From the NCBI GenBank assembly GCA_937921485.1, contig CAKZSV010000025.1, positions 1 to 63,665 on the forward strand: a stretch of DNA of 63,665 bases, read 5' to 3'. The DNA is from an uncultured bacterium. GTDB taxonomy: Bacteria > Spirochaetota > UBA4802 > JAGODF01. Under the pieces are notes generated by a model, which saw only the letters and a program-made list of their open reading frames with translations, made no database searches and was not told the origin of the DNA. A program made the position numbers and the translations under genes. The number at the start of each line of letters is the position of its first letter. The stretch's first letter is position 1. Below are positions 46,572 to 55,810 of the stretch, piece by piece.

Positions 46572-46599
46572 TTGAAATCGTCATACCAGCGGTTATATT
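46572..46599 (+). promoter_or_regulatory. Sigma-70-type promoter for the secreted protein at 46722
   Basis: TTGAAA (46572-46577), a 16-base spacer and TATATT (46594-46599). This would give a leader of about 115 bases. An open frame running back to 46467 crosses the promoter and is not thought to be coding. Nothing else is seen in the 405-base gap from 46317. Confidence 0.5.
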
Positions 46600-46721
46600 G
46601 GTATCCGAACAGTTTTCAATGTACAAAATCATCGTGGGTTGATCGCATTGCATCAACACTTCACAACATCAAGCGTCCCCGGCCCATACGCCGGATAATT
46701 CTGCTGCCAAGGAGTTTTGAA

Positions 46722-48551
46722 ATGCTACTGCGGAGAATTCATGCGAGTTATTATTTATTCATCATTACAATTGCTTTCGTGTATCCGTTCAGTGCTACAA
46801 ACCTTTCGGCCCAGACGTTTAATGCGGCATTATACACGTCTGCTGAGGATAGAATCTTCATAGAAAGCGCGCCAATTGAACAGCTCTCCGGCATTATCAA
46901 GAAATCCTATTCGGCACTTCGGGGCGACCAGGCGATGTCGGAAATGATGGTATTAGGGAACATGCTGCAGAGCAAAACAGGATTCAACCCCTTCGACCCG
47001 GACCAGATGTCGAAAGCCGGCATTCAGCCAAAAAAGGCTTTTGCGATATCGTTTAAAAATATATCGAACCCGGTGATGCAACAACCGAAATCGCCGAATG
47101 TGCCGGCGAAGAGCGAGCCGAATCCCTGGACGATGTTTATTCCCGCAAGAGACGCTTCTCTGCTGTATACAAATCTAAAAACGGCATTCAGCAAGCCGGA
47201 ACCTGCGAAACTGGGACAACCGCAACCCCCCGCGCCGGTGATACGCGAAATCCAGCAGGGAAAACTGTTCACTGTCGAAAAGAGCAATATCTACGTCGCA
47301 CGAGGCAAGGAATTCGTCGCAATATCCAATGAGCAGAGCAGAGCGCTTGCTTCTCTTGCAAAACAAAAGCAGAATCTTTCTCAACAGAAAGAATTTACCA
47401 TTTACCGCACGCATATTGCGCGATTCTACGAAAAAAATGTCCCCGCATTCACTTTCTATGTCAACAACAAAGGCCTTCAGGAGGATTATTTCAGCACGTT
47501 TCTTGGAATAGCAGGGAAACTTCCCACAGAAAACCCGCTTCTTGCGGAAAGCAACGCGCAGCTTGTTGTCAGCGCCGGTGCCGTTTTCATCACGCCTGAA
47601 GGGCTCGTCATGCACAGCGACGCGCTCTACAATCAGGGCTATCTTTCAAACATGAGCAAGCTCTACCCGCAGCTTTTAAACAATCCCCGCATCCCCACGC
47701 AGGCCGATTTTTGCGCCGACAGCACCGCCGCCTATGCTTCATTCAATTTCAATATCGCCGCGTTTAAAAAACTCATGGAAGCAATCAGCCCTGACGCCAT
47801 GCAGAAATTGTATCTCGAAAATCAGCTCCTCAAATCGCAGAAAAACACCGACCTCATCGGCGATATTTTCGATAACGCAACCGGCTCCATCACCCTCATT
47901 TCTCCGCGCCTGCCGGGTTTCCAGGAAATCGGTGCGCTCGAGAAATGGGACCTTTCAATTCACATAGGGTTTAAGCCTGAAAAACGCGAACTCGTATCGC
48001 GGACCTTTTCAAATTTTCTTTCCTTACTCGGCCCGTCATCGCCGAACAGCAAATTTGAGAAAATCAGCCACGCGGGTAAAGAATTCTGGAGTATCACCAC
48101 GAAAACAATTGTTCAAAAGCCGCTTACCCCATCTACTCCTTCCGGAATCGACAAGGGAAACGCAAATCCTGCGCCTTCTCATCAATTCACCACGGAAGAG
48201 AAAATTAGCGTCACGTATTTGTTTTTTGCGGATTCGGAGGCAGTAATTTCGTTCAATAAAGACATCCTTACAACCATTATCGAAAAAAAGATGGATGTTT
48301 CCGCAACGCAGTTTCCCGAACGCATGATGGGAATCAAAAGTGAACATCTTCGCAATACAAACATAGTCTTTTATGTGCGCGGGGATGCATTAATCAACAT
48401 CATAAAAGATTCTCCGCTCATGGTCTTCATCGCACCTGCAATGCCCATGCTTTCGAAGATACACAGCCTGTCATTCATAAGCAGGCATGAGGAAGATATC
48501 ATCTTTACCGAATTTCGTCTTAAATTCAATGGTCCCACGATAGACCTTTAA
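46722..48551 (+). CDS. Large secreted protein of unknown function (DUF3352-like layout)
   Basis: 609 residues from MLLRRIHASYY, with AAGGAG seven bases upstream. The signal peptide ends near NLSAQTFNA. The mature protein opens with DRIFIESAPIEQLSGIIKKSYSALRGDQAM and alternates long helices with edge strands (KKAFAISFKN; FVAISNEQSRALASLAKQKQ; AYASFNFNIAAFKKLMEAISPDAMQKL). This organisation, two repeated halves beginning with a 'protein as a barrier to' strand, is that of DUF3352-type proteins, which have no established role. A proline-rich insert (QQPKSPNVPAKSEPNPW) interrupts the first half. Followed by the dispersed repeat copy B. Confidence 0.65.
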   Translation: MLLRRIHASYYLFIITIAFVYPFSATNLSAQTFNAALYTSAEDRIFIESAPIEQLSGIIKKSYSALRGDQAMSEMMVLGNMLQSKTGFNPFDPDQMSKAGIQPKKAFAISFKNISNPVMQQPKSPNVPAKSEPNPWTMFIPARDASLLYTNLKTAFSKPEPAKLGQPQPPAPVIREIQQGKLFTVEKSNIYVARGKEFVAISNEQSRALASLAKQKQNLSQQKEFTIYRTHIARFYEKNVPAFTFYVNNKGLQEDYFSTFLGIAGKLPTENPLLAESNAQLVVSAGAVFITPEGLVMHSDALYNQGYLSNMSKLYPQLLNNPRIPTQADFCADSTAAYASFNFNIAAFKKLMEAISPDAMQKLYLENQLLKSQKNTDLIGDIFDNATGSITLISPRLPGFQEIGALEKWDLSIHIGFKPEKRELVSRTFSNFLSLLGPSSPNSKFEKISHAGKEFWSITTKTIVQKPLTPSTPSGIDKGNANPAPSHQFTTEEKISVTYLFFADSEAVISFNKDILTTIIEKKMDVSATQFPERMMGIKSEHLRNTNIVFYVRGDALINIIKDSPLMVFIAPAMPMLSKIHSLSFISRHEEDIIFTEFRLKFNGPTIDL

Positions 48552-48563
48552 ATATTATCGTTT

Positions 48564-48681
48564 ATGGGCACTTCTAAAAACCGCTTTCATCCTTAAAATC
48601 AGCATCAAAGAAAGCGGTTTTTACTTATATATTGTGCCCACAAGGGAACATCCTTATAAATGGTTTTTAGAAGTTCCCTTA
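48564..48681. repeat. Dispersed palindromic repeat, copy B (118 nt)
   Basis: The best-preserved copy. AAAAACCGCTTTC (48576-48588) pairs perfectly with GAAAGCGGTTTTT (48610-48622); AAGGGAAC (48642-48649) pairs with GTTCCCTT (48673-48680); and the outer CTTCTAAAAACC (48571-48582) is complementary to GGTTTTTAGAAG (48662-48673). These are alternative folds. Its right end overlaps the last codons of the importer ATPase gene. Between two convergent genes it could also act as a bidirectional terminator. Confidence 0.8.
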
Positions 48682-49463
48682 TATTTTCCGGGAACCGGAT
48701 ACACGAACGGCCTTCCGGATAGCGGATTCTCGCGCACCACGCAGACGGTGTCGAAGAGCTGCTCAACAATTCTGTAATCCATCACCCGGGCGGGAGAACC
48801 TTCCGCGAACACCATCCCGTCTTTGAGCGCGATGATTCTGTCCGCATAATCCGATGCGAGATTGATATCATGCAGCACCGTTATCACCGTAACATCGGAG
48901 CTTTTGAGCGTTGCCAGCACATCCATAATTGAAATCGCATGCCCGATGTCCAGATGAGATACCGGCTCATCAAGGATAATAATTTCCGGATTCTGGGCAA
49001 GCGCCCTCGCGAGATACACCATCTGCCGCTCCCCGCCTGAAAGCTCCGTGAGTTTTCTTTTTTCAAGCCGGCCGATTCCCGCAAGTTCAATTGCGCGCGA
49101 TACGCTTGTGCGGTCTTCCTTGTCCCACTCACCCGAAAACCCGTGATGCGGGTATCTCCCGAGCCCTACATAATCCCTCACTAAAAAGGGAAGAGGTTCG
49201 CCTGCTTCCTGGTGCAGCACCGCGAGCTTTCGCGCCCGTTCCCTGCTCTTCCAGGTTTTGATATCTTTCCCCTCAAGGAGTATCATTCCTTCCTTCGGCA
49301 TAAGAAACCCGGTGAGGCACTTCACGAGCGTGCTTTTACCAGAACCATTGGGCCCGATGACGGCGACGAATTCAGCGGCCCCGAAAGCAAGATCTATTCC
49401 CCGCAATACTTCTTTTTCACCATATCCCGCCCGTACGCCGCGCGTTTCAAGCATCGCCATCAT
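48654..49463 (-). CDS. ABC importer ATPase (FecE/BtuD/FhuC family)
   Basis: About 269 residues; the first of three closely spaced ATGs overlaps the permease stop, and Met4 (MLETRGV) could be the real start. Walker A GPNGSGKST, Q-loop VLHQEAGEP, signature LSGGERQMVYLARAL, Walker B IIILDEP and H-switch VLHDINLA are all intact. With the permease and binding protein it forms an importer for a siderophore, haem, cobalamin or metal chelate. The last eight residues (KGTSKNHL) and the stop lie inside dispersed repeat copy B, so the native C-terminus has been replaced or extended. The catalytic part is unaffected. Confidence 0.92.
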   Translation of the reverse strand: MMAMLETRGVRAGYGEKEVLRGIDLAFGAAEFVAVIGPNGSGKSTLVKCLTGFLMPKEGMILLEGKDIKTWKSRERARKLAVLHQEAGEPLPFLVRDYVGLGRYPHHGFSGEWDKEDRTSVSRAIELAGIGRLEKRKLTELSGGERQMVYLARALAQNPEIIILDEPVSHLDIGHAISIMDVLATLKSSDVTVITVLHDINLASDYADRIIALKDGMVFAEGSPARVMDYRIVEQLFDTVCVVRENPLSGRPFVYPVPGKYKGTSKNHL

Positions 49464-50425
49464 TCACCTCGCCGCAAAAGGAGAATGAGAAAAAACAACC
49501 CTCCGAAAAAGCCGAGCAGCACCCCCGCGGGCACTTCATACGGCGGTGCGATGGACCTCCCGAGCGCGTCCGCGATGGCAAGCAGCATGGCGCCGATAAA
49601 TGCCGAAGCGGGCAGAAGCAAAAGATGTCGCGGTCCGAAAAAGTAACGGGCGATATGCGGCACCACCAGTCCCACAAACCCTATCACACCCGCGAGTGCG
49701 ACCGGAAATGCGGCAAGAAGCGCCCCCAGCCAGAAGAGCGCGAACACATCGCTTCTGGCCACTCCCAGCGAGTGCGCGAACGCATCGCCGAAGGCGATGA
49801 TATCCAGACGCCGATGGTAGAATATTAACAGCACAAACATTGCCGACGAAAAAGCCGCTGCCGAGAGAGCCATTCCAAATCGCGCCGATGAAAGATCGCC
49901 CATCAGCCACATGAGCACCCGATGTACCTCATCGGATCGCAAAAGCGAAAAAAGCAGGAGCACTCCGGAGGAAAGGATGAAGCTTATGGCAAGGCCAGCA
50001 AGAACCATCGAAGTTCTTCCAAAACCCCTCAGACGGGAAAGTACATACACCGAACTTACCGCAAAAAGGCTCCCCAGAAAAGCTGCGGACGAAACGAAAA
50101 AGAAGTTTGCTGAAATGATAGTCGCCACCGCCGCTCCGAATGCGGCACCGCCCGACACTCCCGTGAGAAACGGGTCGGCGAGTGGATTTTTCAGCACGGC
50201 CTGAAAGACGGCGCCGGAGAGCGCAAGGGAAGCTCCTACCGCAAAGCAGAGGAGAAGCCGCGGCAGTCGAACATGCCGCACGATATCGGCCGCGCCTCCT
50301 TCCGGCCCGAAAAACGCACGGATCACCTCAAGCGGTGAAACGGCAACCGAACCGACACAAAGGCAGATGACGGACACTCCGAGCATAAGAACAATGGCTG
50401 CGAAAAAGCGCATTGCTGTGTTCAT
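49460..50425 (-). CDS. FecCD-family ABC importer permease
   Basis: 321 residues from MNTAMRFFAAIV (ATGA overlap with the binding-protein gene). Ten or so membrane helices with family hallmarks VRLPRLLLCFAVGASLALSGAVFQAVLKNPLADPFLTGVSGGAAFGA, a region seen in FecCD/BtuC permeases, and GFVGLVVPHIAR, the coupling-helix motif that contacts the ATPase. Builds the homodimeric channel in the inner membrane. A longer upstream start exists but would overlap the binding-protein gene and is not supported. Confidence 0.92.
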   Translation of the reverse strand: MNTAMRFFAAIVLMLGVSVICLCVGSVAVSPLEVIRAFFGPEGGAADIVRHVRLPRLLLCFAVGASLALSGAVFQAVLKNPLADPFLTGVSGGAAFGAAVATIISANFFFVSSAAFLGSLFAVSSVYVLSRLRGFGRTSMVLAGLAISFILSSGVLLLFSLLRSDEVHRVLMWLMGDLSSARFGMALSAAAFSSAMFVLLIFYHRRLDIIAFGDAFAHSLGVARSDVFALFWLGALLAAFPVALAGVIGFVGLVVPHIARYFFGPRHLLLLPASAFIGAMLLAIADALGRSIAPPYEVPAGVLLGFFGGLFFLILLLRRGE

Positions 50426-51330
50426 TTCATTTTCCGCCCACTGCCCAGCACATCTGCCAGCAGCGCGACCGATGCGCAATAATCAGCGGGGCTGTAATAC
50501 GGAATATGTTCATCGCTCACCTCTTTCAGCATAAAATCCCATTTTGAATTGCTTCCTGCGGACTCCCGTATCTGTTTTTCCAGTGATGAAGCTCCGCCTC
50601 TGACCATAGTTATAAGCATTTCAGGCTTTCTTAGCACAATTTGCTCTATGGATACAAGAGGATAGGCTATTGTGATATCCGCAAACACATTTTCACCGCC
50701 CGCATCTTCGATGAGAGCATTAATGAATGATTTTCCCCCGGCGGCCACGGGAGGATTATTCGACAGAAAAAACGCACAGCGAATTTTCGGTGCGCGCGTT
50801 ATTTTTGAAAGAATATCCCTGTAGTATCGGATTTTTTCTTCCGCATGGGCTTCCGTGTGAATCAATCCCGCAAGCGCGCGAAACTGATTGCAAATATCAT
50901 CGAAATTGTTCACCGGCGCAAATGCCTTCACCGGTATGCCCAGGGAGGAGATACCGGAAGCACGGTATGCAATCACATCATCGGACATCAGAATCACACA
51001 ATCAGGCCGCAGCATAAAAATCCTTTCTGCATCCGGCGATACGATGCTGCTGACCACCTCGATGTTTCGCGAAAGAGGAGGATGAAACGTGGAAACTCCC
51101 ACCAGAAATTTTTCAGAATCAAGATCCACAATCTGCCGCGTCAGCGAGGGCGAAAGCGACACGATGCGCGAGACGGTAGCTTTGATTTCGCCAGCGTTTT
51201 TTTGTGGACGGGTCACAGAAAAAAGAAGGATTATGCTTATCAATGCCATCAGCGCAACGCGGAAATAATCAAAAAAACGCGACAAACCCATCACCTTATA
51301 TAAAGAAGTGTAAATGTTGCGCAGTGCCAT
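50422..51330 (-). CDS. Periplasmic substrate-binding protein of FecCD/BtuC importer
   Basis: 302 residues if the ATG at 51330 is used; Met14 (MGLSRFF) is an alternative and neither has a clean ribosome-binding site. An N-terminal membrane segment (VALMALISIILLFSV) probably anchors it rather than being cleaved. Two Rossmann-like lobes of the Peripl_BP_2 fold: RIVSLSPSLTRQIVDLDSEKFLVGV and PDCVILMSDDV, then GISSLGIPVKAFAP and KPEMLITMVRGG. Delivers a chelate to the permease. Ligand not identifiable; there is no TonB receptor gene in the window. Confidence 0.85.
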   Translation of the reverse strand: MALRNIYTSLYKVMGLSRFFDYFRVALMALISIILLFSVTRPQKNAGEIKATVSRIVSLSPSLTRQIVDLDSEKFLVGVSTFHPPLSRNIEVVSSIVSPDAERIFMLRPDCVILMSDDVIAYRASGISSLGIPVKAFAPVNNFDDICNQFRALAGLIHTEAHAEEKIRYYRDILSKITRAPKIRCAFFLSNNPPVAAGGKSFINALIEDAGGENVFADITIAYPLVSIEQIVLRKPEMLITMVRGGASSLEKQIRESAGSNSKWDFMLKEVSDEHIPYYSPADYCASVALLADVLGSGRKMK

Positions 51331-51342
51331 GCGGGAGTAGTG

Positions 51343-52302
51343 TTAGACCTGTACGACCATGCCCTCATACGCAATTTCTATGTCCAGATCCGAACGCCTT
51401 TTTCTATCCATATTCAGATAGGCCTTGGCGTTCGCAAGCACCGTATCCATTTTTTTATCGCTGTGATCGGGATCGTGGTGCCAGAGTATGAGCTTCTTTA
51501 CTCCAAAGCGAAGGGAAATGTCAATCGCAATGGACGCGGAAGAGTGGCCCCATTCCACCTTGTTGATGACCGAATCCTCAAAGGTGTACTGCGCATCGAA
51601 AACCACCGCATCGGCGCTGGCAAAAAAATCCGCGTAGCTTTCTATTCTGTCGATTTCATCGATATTGAATTCGCAGTCGCTGGTAAACACGAAAACTTTC
51701 CCGTCCTCCTCGAACCGGTATCCGAAACATCCTCCGGGATGCCTCATCCGCTTATTGATTATTTTTATATCATTGAGGAAGAATTCGGATTCCTTCTCGA
51801 GCACGAAAAATTCTTTTGTTGCGAACATATAATCCAGATTGACGGGAAAATGGCTGAACACCTGCTGATACTCAATCCGGGCTTTGATATCATCAAACGG
51901 AGAATAAATATTAAATCGATTGCCTTTGATGTAGAACGGCACAAAAAAAGGTATGCCCTGGATGTGATCCCAGTGGGTATGCGTGAAAAGCATTGTCGCG
52001 ATGCCCTTGCCCTTCCCGAAATCTTCCTTCATGATCTCCGCGCCAAGGTGTTTCAGGCCCGTGCCGCCATCGATGATGATGAGATCGTTGTTTTTTGTCC
52101 GCACTTCAAGGCAGGTGGTATTTCCGCCATAGGTGCCCTGCAGCGAAAAAGGGAGTGAATCTAAAAAACGCTCTATCGCCTCATCCGATGATATATCTTT
52201 GGGAGTAGCCCGGCTCAATACTTTCTTTATTTTTTCCCGCATTCCCATCGGCGCGAAGGTGGTGGGAATAGAGCCGCGCACTCCCCAGAGCTTCACTTTC
52301 AT
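51343..52302 (-). CDS. Metallo-beta-lactamase-fold hydrolase (PhnP/cyclic-phosphodiesterase-like)
   Basis: 319 residues from MKVKLWGVRGSIPT, GGGAGG upstream. Metal-binding motif THTHWDHIQGIPF (HxHxDH), preceded by YGGNTTCLEVRT and DGGTGLKHLGAE, and a later acid/His set (TSDCEFN, VVFDAQYT, WGHSSA, LWHHDPDHSD). The GVRGSIP opening is typical of the PhnP/COG1235 branch of phosphodiesterase-like hydrolases. Substrate unknown; nucleotide or cyclic phosphate is likely. Twelve bases before the binding-protein gene but functionally probably unrelated. Confidence 0.85.
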   Translation of the reverse strand: MKVKLWGVRGSIPTTFAPMGMREKIKKVLSRATPKDISSDEAIERFLDSLPFSLQGTYGGNTTCLEVRTKNNDLIIIDGGTGLKHLGAEIMKEDFGKGKGIATMLFTHTHWDHIQGIPFFVPFYIKGNRFNIYSPFDDIKARIEYQQVFSHFPVNLDYMFATKEFFVLEKESEFFLNDIKIINKRMRHPGGCFGYRFEEDGKVFVFTSDCEFNIDEIDRIESYADFFASADAVVFDAQYTFEDSVINKVEWGHSSASIAIDISLRFGVKKLILWHHDPDHSDKKMDTVLANAKAYLNMDRKRRSDLDIEIAYEGMVVQV

Positions 52303-52653
52303 ACAATCGTCCTCCCGGTACGGCATAGAGCTACGGTTAATTTTTTTCAATTAAAAATTTTTCATTCACACTTAAAACGCTTTGCAGAATCATCGAAAAT
52401 TTTATTCATTTCGAATAAATCATTGACAATATCCATACCCTGCATTGTTGTACCCGTGAAGTTCGCTCTCGACTGTGCATGTGCACCGAATTGTGTATTC
52501 TCATGTTGCTCTTTTAACATCTACATGGAATAGTAATACCCTCACCCGGAATCATCCGGCAAAAATATTCCCGTTCATGCCGTTTACTGCCGATATCATA
52601 ACCCGGATTGCATGCGGGATATCAAGATTCTTTGCTAAAGGGAGGTAATCAAC
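52303..52653. other. 350-base divergent intergenic region
   Basis: Contains a perfect -35-like TTGACA (52423-52428) without a convincing -10, and a possible hairpin at 52592-52623 where GATATC flanks CCCG/CGGG just upstream of the aminotransferase ribosome-binding site. No coding sequence and no riboswitch class is recognised. Confidence 0.4.
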
Positions 52654-53865
52654 ATGAAGTTTTCCGAACGCATTATGAAGGTCAAGCCCTCACCCACCCT
52701 TGCCATCACCGCTAAGGCAAATGCCATGAAAGCACAGGGGATTGATGTTATCGGCTTCGGCACCGGAGAGCCCGATTTCGACACCCCGCGCTTCATTAAG
52801 GACGCGGCCATCCGCGCAATCGAAGCGGGAAAGACAAAATACACACCCGCCGGCGGGATTCCAGAACTGAAGAAAGCGATTGTAGACAAATTTCGCCGCG
52901 ACAACAAACTCGAGTACACTATTTCCGAAGTCACTGTCAACTGCGGCGGCAAGCATTCGTTCTATAATCTGGCGCAGGTGCTTTTCGACAAAGGCGATGA
53001 AGTGCTCATACCGGCGCCCTACTGGGTTTCGTATCCGCCGATGGTGGAACTTGCCGATGCCACGCCCGCCATCATCGAATCAAAAGAAGAAAACGGCTAT
53101 AAAATCACTCCGGAAGATCTCACAAAAGCTATCACGCCGAAAACGCGCGCTCTCGTCATCAATTCGCCGTCAAATCCAAGCGGCGCCACCTACACGCGCA
53201 AGGAACTCGAAGCGCTTGCGGAGGTGGTGCTTGCGCATAAGCTTCTGGTGCTTTCAGATGATATCTACGAATCGATTCTCTACGACGGTCTTGAATTCTG
53301 CAACATGGCGAATCTTTCCGATGAATTGAAGCAATGCACCATCGTGCTCAACGGCGTATCGAAGGCCTATTCCATGACAGGATGGCGCATCGGCTACATT
53401 GCAGGCAACGAGGAAGTGATTAAAAAAGTTGAAATCATCCAGAGTCAATCGACCTCCAATCCCACGTCCATCGCGCAATGGGCGTCGGTCGAGGCACTTC
53501 TGGGCGACCAGTCGGTGATAGCCGAAATGGTTACTTCGTTCGATCGCAGGCGCAAGCTTATTGTGCACGGACTCAATGCAATCACCGGCGTCACATGCCT
53601 CATGCCGCCAGGTGCATTTTACGCCTTTCCCAACGTCAGCGGTGTGTACAAACTGCCGGGATGGAAAGCAATTGAGCAGAAATATCCCGATAAAAATAAA
53701 TCTTCAGTGCTCACGTCCTATCTTCTGCAAGATGCGAAGGTTGCGGTGGTTCCGGGCGTGGAGTTCGGCAACGACGATAACATCCGGCTTTCGTTCGCCA
53801 CTTCCGATGAAAATATCACAGAAGGCATAAGAAGGATGAAAGAAGCAATTGAAAAGCTTGCCTGA
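52654..53865 (+). CDS. Aspartate-type aminotransferase (class I, PLP)
   Basis: 403 residues, GGGAGG seven to eight bases before the ATG. Fold-type I signatures: GFGTGEPDFDTP, KTKYTPAGGIPELKKA, NSPSNPSGATYTRKEL, LSDDIYESILYDG, and the PLP lysine in SKAYSMTGWRIGY near residue 235; the carboxylate-binding Arg is in NIRLSFATS. It is an aspartate or broad-specificity aminotransferase of the prokaryotic AspC/AspB (subgroup Ib) type. A stand-alone gene followed by a terminator shared with the convergent operon. Confidence 0.93.
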   Translation: MKFSERIMKVKPSPTLAITAKANAMKAQGIDVIGFGTGEPDFDTPRFIKDAAIRAIEAGKTKYTPAGGIPELKKAIVDKFRRDNKLEYTISEVTVNCGGKHSFYNLAQVLFDKGDEVLIPAPYWVSYPPMVELADATPAIIESKEENGYKITPEDLTKAITPKTRALVINSPSNPSGATYTRKELEALAEVVLAHKLLVLSDDIYESILYDGLEFCNMANLSDELKQCTIVLNGVSKAYSMTGWRIGYIAGNEEVIKKVEIIQSQSTSNPTSIAQWASVEALLGDQSVIAEMVTSFDRRRKLIVHGLNAITGVTCLMPPGAFYAFPNVSGVYKLPGWKAIEQKYPDKNKSSVLTSYLLQDAKVAVVPGVEFGNDDNIRLSFATSDENITEGIRRMKEAIEKLA

Positions 53866-53910
53866 TGATAACGCAATGGCCGGCATGTGCTGAAAGCAAG
53901 CTTTTCTTTT
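53851..53910. terminator. Possible bidirectional terminator between convergent genes
   Basis: GAAAAGCTTGC (53851-53861) and GCAAGCTTTTC (53896-53906) are a perfect 11-bp inverted repeat around a 34-base loop, with T-rich sequence after it on the plus strand and A/T-rich on the other. It overlaps the 3' end of the aminotransferase gene and reaches the stop of the spermidine-synthase-like gene. Confidence 0.5.
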
Positions 53911-55426
53911 AATCGGAGTTTTTCCAGCCTCTGAGATAGTAGGTATAGAGCACCGGACGATTAAAGGTGTTAATGCGCACGGGAACGTCAGATGAGTCGG
54001 CAGGGAAATGCCGCGACTGCAAAAATGTTTCCGCAGAAAAATACCGCACCTGCAATTCTTTCGGTGTTTCAACCTCGCCGGCAGGAGCCATCACGAAGCC
54101 CCAATCGCCGAAGGAAGGCACATAGGTGTGATATGCAATCGCCGAACCAAAAGCTTCTTTGACAGTGCGATGGATGCACCAGAACGCATGCCGCGCCGCA
54201 AACGGTGAAGTCGCCTGCGTCACGAACACCCCTCCGGGACGAAGCGCGCGTTTCACGATATTGAAGAATTCAAGCGAATACAGCCGCGAGAGCGCTTCAT
54301 CGTGCGGATCGGGAAAATCCGCAATGATGACATCAAAACGTTCCCTGCTTTCAATTAGATACTTAAACGCATCGCCGTTTACCACCTTCACGCGCGCATC
54401 GCGAAGCGAATCGGCATTGATGCGCCGAAAAGTGGAGTTCTCTTTTGCAAGATACAGCATTGCGGGATCGAGTTCCACCAGCACGATCTTTTTCACGCGC
54501 GCGTCTTTCAGCGCTTCCCGTACCGCAAGGCCGTCCCCGCCCCCCATGATGAGCACTTCTTTATTCTCGGCACGGGACGCAAAAAGCGCAGGAAAGACCA
54601 GCATCTCATGATAGCGGTACTCATCATACGTGGAAAACTGCAGGGAACCATCAAGGTAGAGCCGAAAATCGCCGCCGCTACGCGTGAGTACAATCTCCTG
54701 ATATTTTGAACGCTTCGAAAAGACCACATCGTCAAAATAGAGCCTCTTGTTCAAAAGCCCGTTCATCTGCTCCGAAGACAACGCAAAAACTAAAAGAAGC
54801 GCTATGGAACTAGCCGGGAAAAGATAATCCCATCCGCTTCGCGAAGAATACTTCATTTTTGCCACCAGCACAATCGCCACGGCTATATTCGCGCATCCCA
54901 TCGCCAGAGAGGTGAGATACCGCCCCGCATACGGGAAGAGCACAAGCGGAAAAAGGAGCGACCCCGCAAGCCCCCCCAGATAATCAAGCGAAAGAACCCG
55001 CGCTAAAATATCGCGCAGCGCGCCATAATGTTTCATAATGCGCGTCACCAGCGGTATCTCAAGGCCCACCAGAACTCCGATCGCAAGAAGAAAGAAAATA
55101 TGCAAAAGATAGTACGACGCCTCAAATGAAAAAAGAAACATGAGAAGAGTAACGGATATTCCTCCAAAAAGGCCGAGCGCAACTTCGACATAAATAAAGG
55201 TGCGCAGAAGATGTTTGCTGAAAAATCGGGAAAGATAGGAACCGATTCCCATCGCTACCATAAAAAAGCCGATGGTGATTGAGTACTGCATCACAGGATT
55301 GCCCAGAAGATACGATGCCAGCGAACCGAGCACGAGTTCGTACACAATGCCGCACAGCGAAACCACAAACACCGAAAAAAGAAGCAATCGCTGTTCAGCG
55401 CGGAGAGAATGATCGGCGATTTTCAT
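53909..55426 (-). CDS. Membrane-embedded spermidine-synthase-like aminopropyltransferase
   Basis: 505 residues. Six to seven membrane helices (about 15-220) with GxVYELVLGSLASYLLGNPV and GLEIPLVTRIM, then a cytoplasmic Rossmann domain of the spermidine-synthase family: LYLDGSLQFSTYDEYRYHEML, EVLIMGGGDGLAVREALK (SAM-type motif), VLVELDPAMLYLAKE, IADFPDPHDEALSRLYS and LRPGGVFVTQATSPF. The gate-keeping residues typical of aminopropyltransferases look present. It is the last gene of the DUF4178/SPFH operon and probably modifies a membrane-proximal substrate using decarboxylated SAM; no speD is in the operon. Confidence 0.85.
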   Translation of the reverse strand: MKIADHSLRAEQRLLLFSVFVVSLCGIVYELVLGSLASYLLGNPVMQYSITIGFFMVAMGIGSYLSRFFSKHLLRTFIYVEVALGLFGGISVTLLMFLFSFEASYYLLHIFFLLAIGVLVGLEIPLVTRIMKHYGALRDILARVLSLDYLGGLAGSLLFPLVLFPYAGRYLTSLAMGCANIAVAIVLVAKMKYSSRSGWDYLFPASSIALLLVFALSSEQMNGLLNKRLYFDDVVFSKRSKYQEIVLTRSGGDFRLYLDGSLQFSTYDEYRYHEMLVFPALFASRAENKEVLIMGGGDGLAVREALKDARVKKIVLVELDPAMLYLAKENSTFRRINADSLRDARVKVVNGDAFKYLIESRERFDVIIADFPDPHDEALSRLYSLEFFNIVKRALRPGGVFVTQATSPFAARHAFWCIHRTVKEAFGSAIAYHTYVPSFGDWGFVMAPAGEVETPKELQVRYFSAETFLQSRHFPADSSDVPVRINTFNRPVLYTYYLRGWKNSD

Positions 55427-55473
55427 GGAGGATGTTATTGCCGGCGGTACGATTTGCCCGCAACTATCGCCAT

Positions 55474-55749
55474 CTACTTCTGAGTTTCAACCTGCGTCCT
55501 CGGAGAAGCCGGGCGCGATATGCTCGACGGAGACACGATCACCGCCGCAACTATGATGGAAATACCGAGTATGATGGATCCGATGATGATGGCAAGCGAC
55601 GTGTTCTGATCCTCTTCAATTTCTTTCTGAATTGAAAATGGAGTAAAAAGTTTAATCAGCAGAAATCCGAGACCCATGAGAATGATTCCGACGATTGAAT
55701 AAATCGCGGTTTCGCAAATTCCGTATAAAAGACCTGTAAGATAATTCAT
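55474..55749 (-). CDS. DUF350 (YjfL-family) membrane protein
   Basis: 91 residues. Two helices (AIYSIVGIILMGLGFLLIKL and TSLAIIIGSIILGISIIVAAVIV) separated by an acidic loop (IEEDQN), the halved form of the DUF350 plan, then a polar tail rich in Ser, Pro and Arg. DUF350 proteins recur with DUF4178 proteins, PspA-like coiled coils and spermidine synthase homologues. Function is unknown; a membrane partner for the SPFH and aminopropyltransferase proteins is inferred from conservation of the neighbourhood. Confidence 0.85.
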   Translation of the reverse strand: MNYLTGLLYGICETAIYSIVGIILMGLGFLLIKLFTPFSIQKEIEEDQNTSLAIIIGSIILGISIIVAAVIVSPSSISRPASPRTQVETQK

Positions 55750-55810
55750 CAGGCATTCCTCCTTATATGCTTTTCATGTGATTGCGTGCACGCTTGGGCA
55801 TGCACCACAA

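Noticed and set aside
46467..46721. N-terminal extension of the secreted protein at 46722
   Set aside because: The extension crosses a good promoter, precedes the signal peptide and lacks a ribosome-binding site; the ATG at 46722 has AAGGAG at correct spacing.
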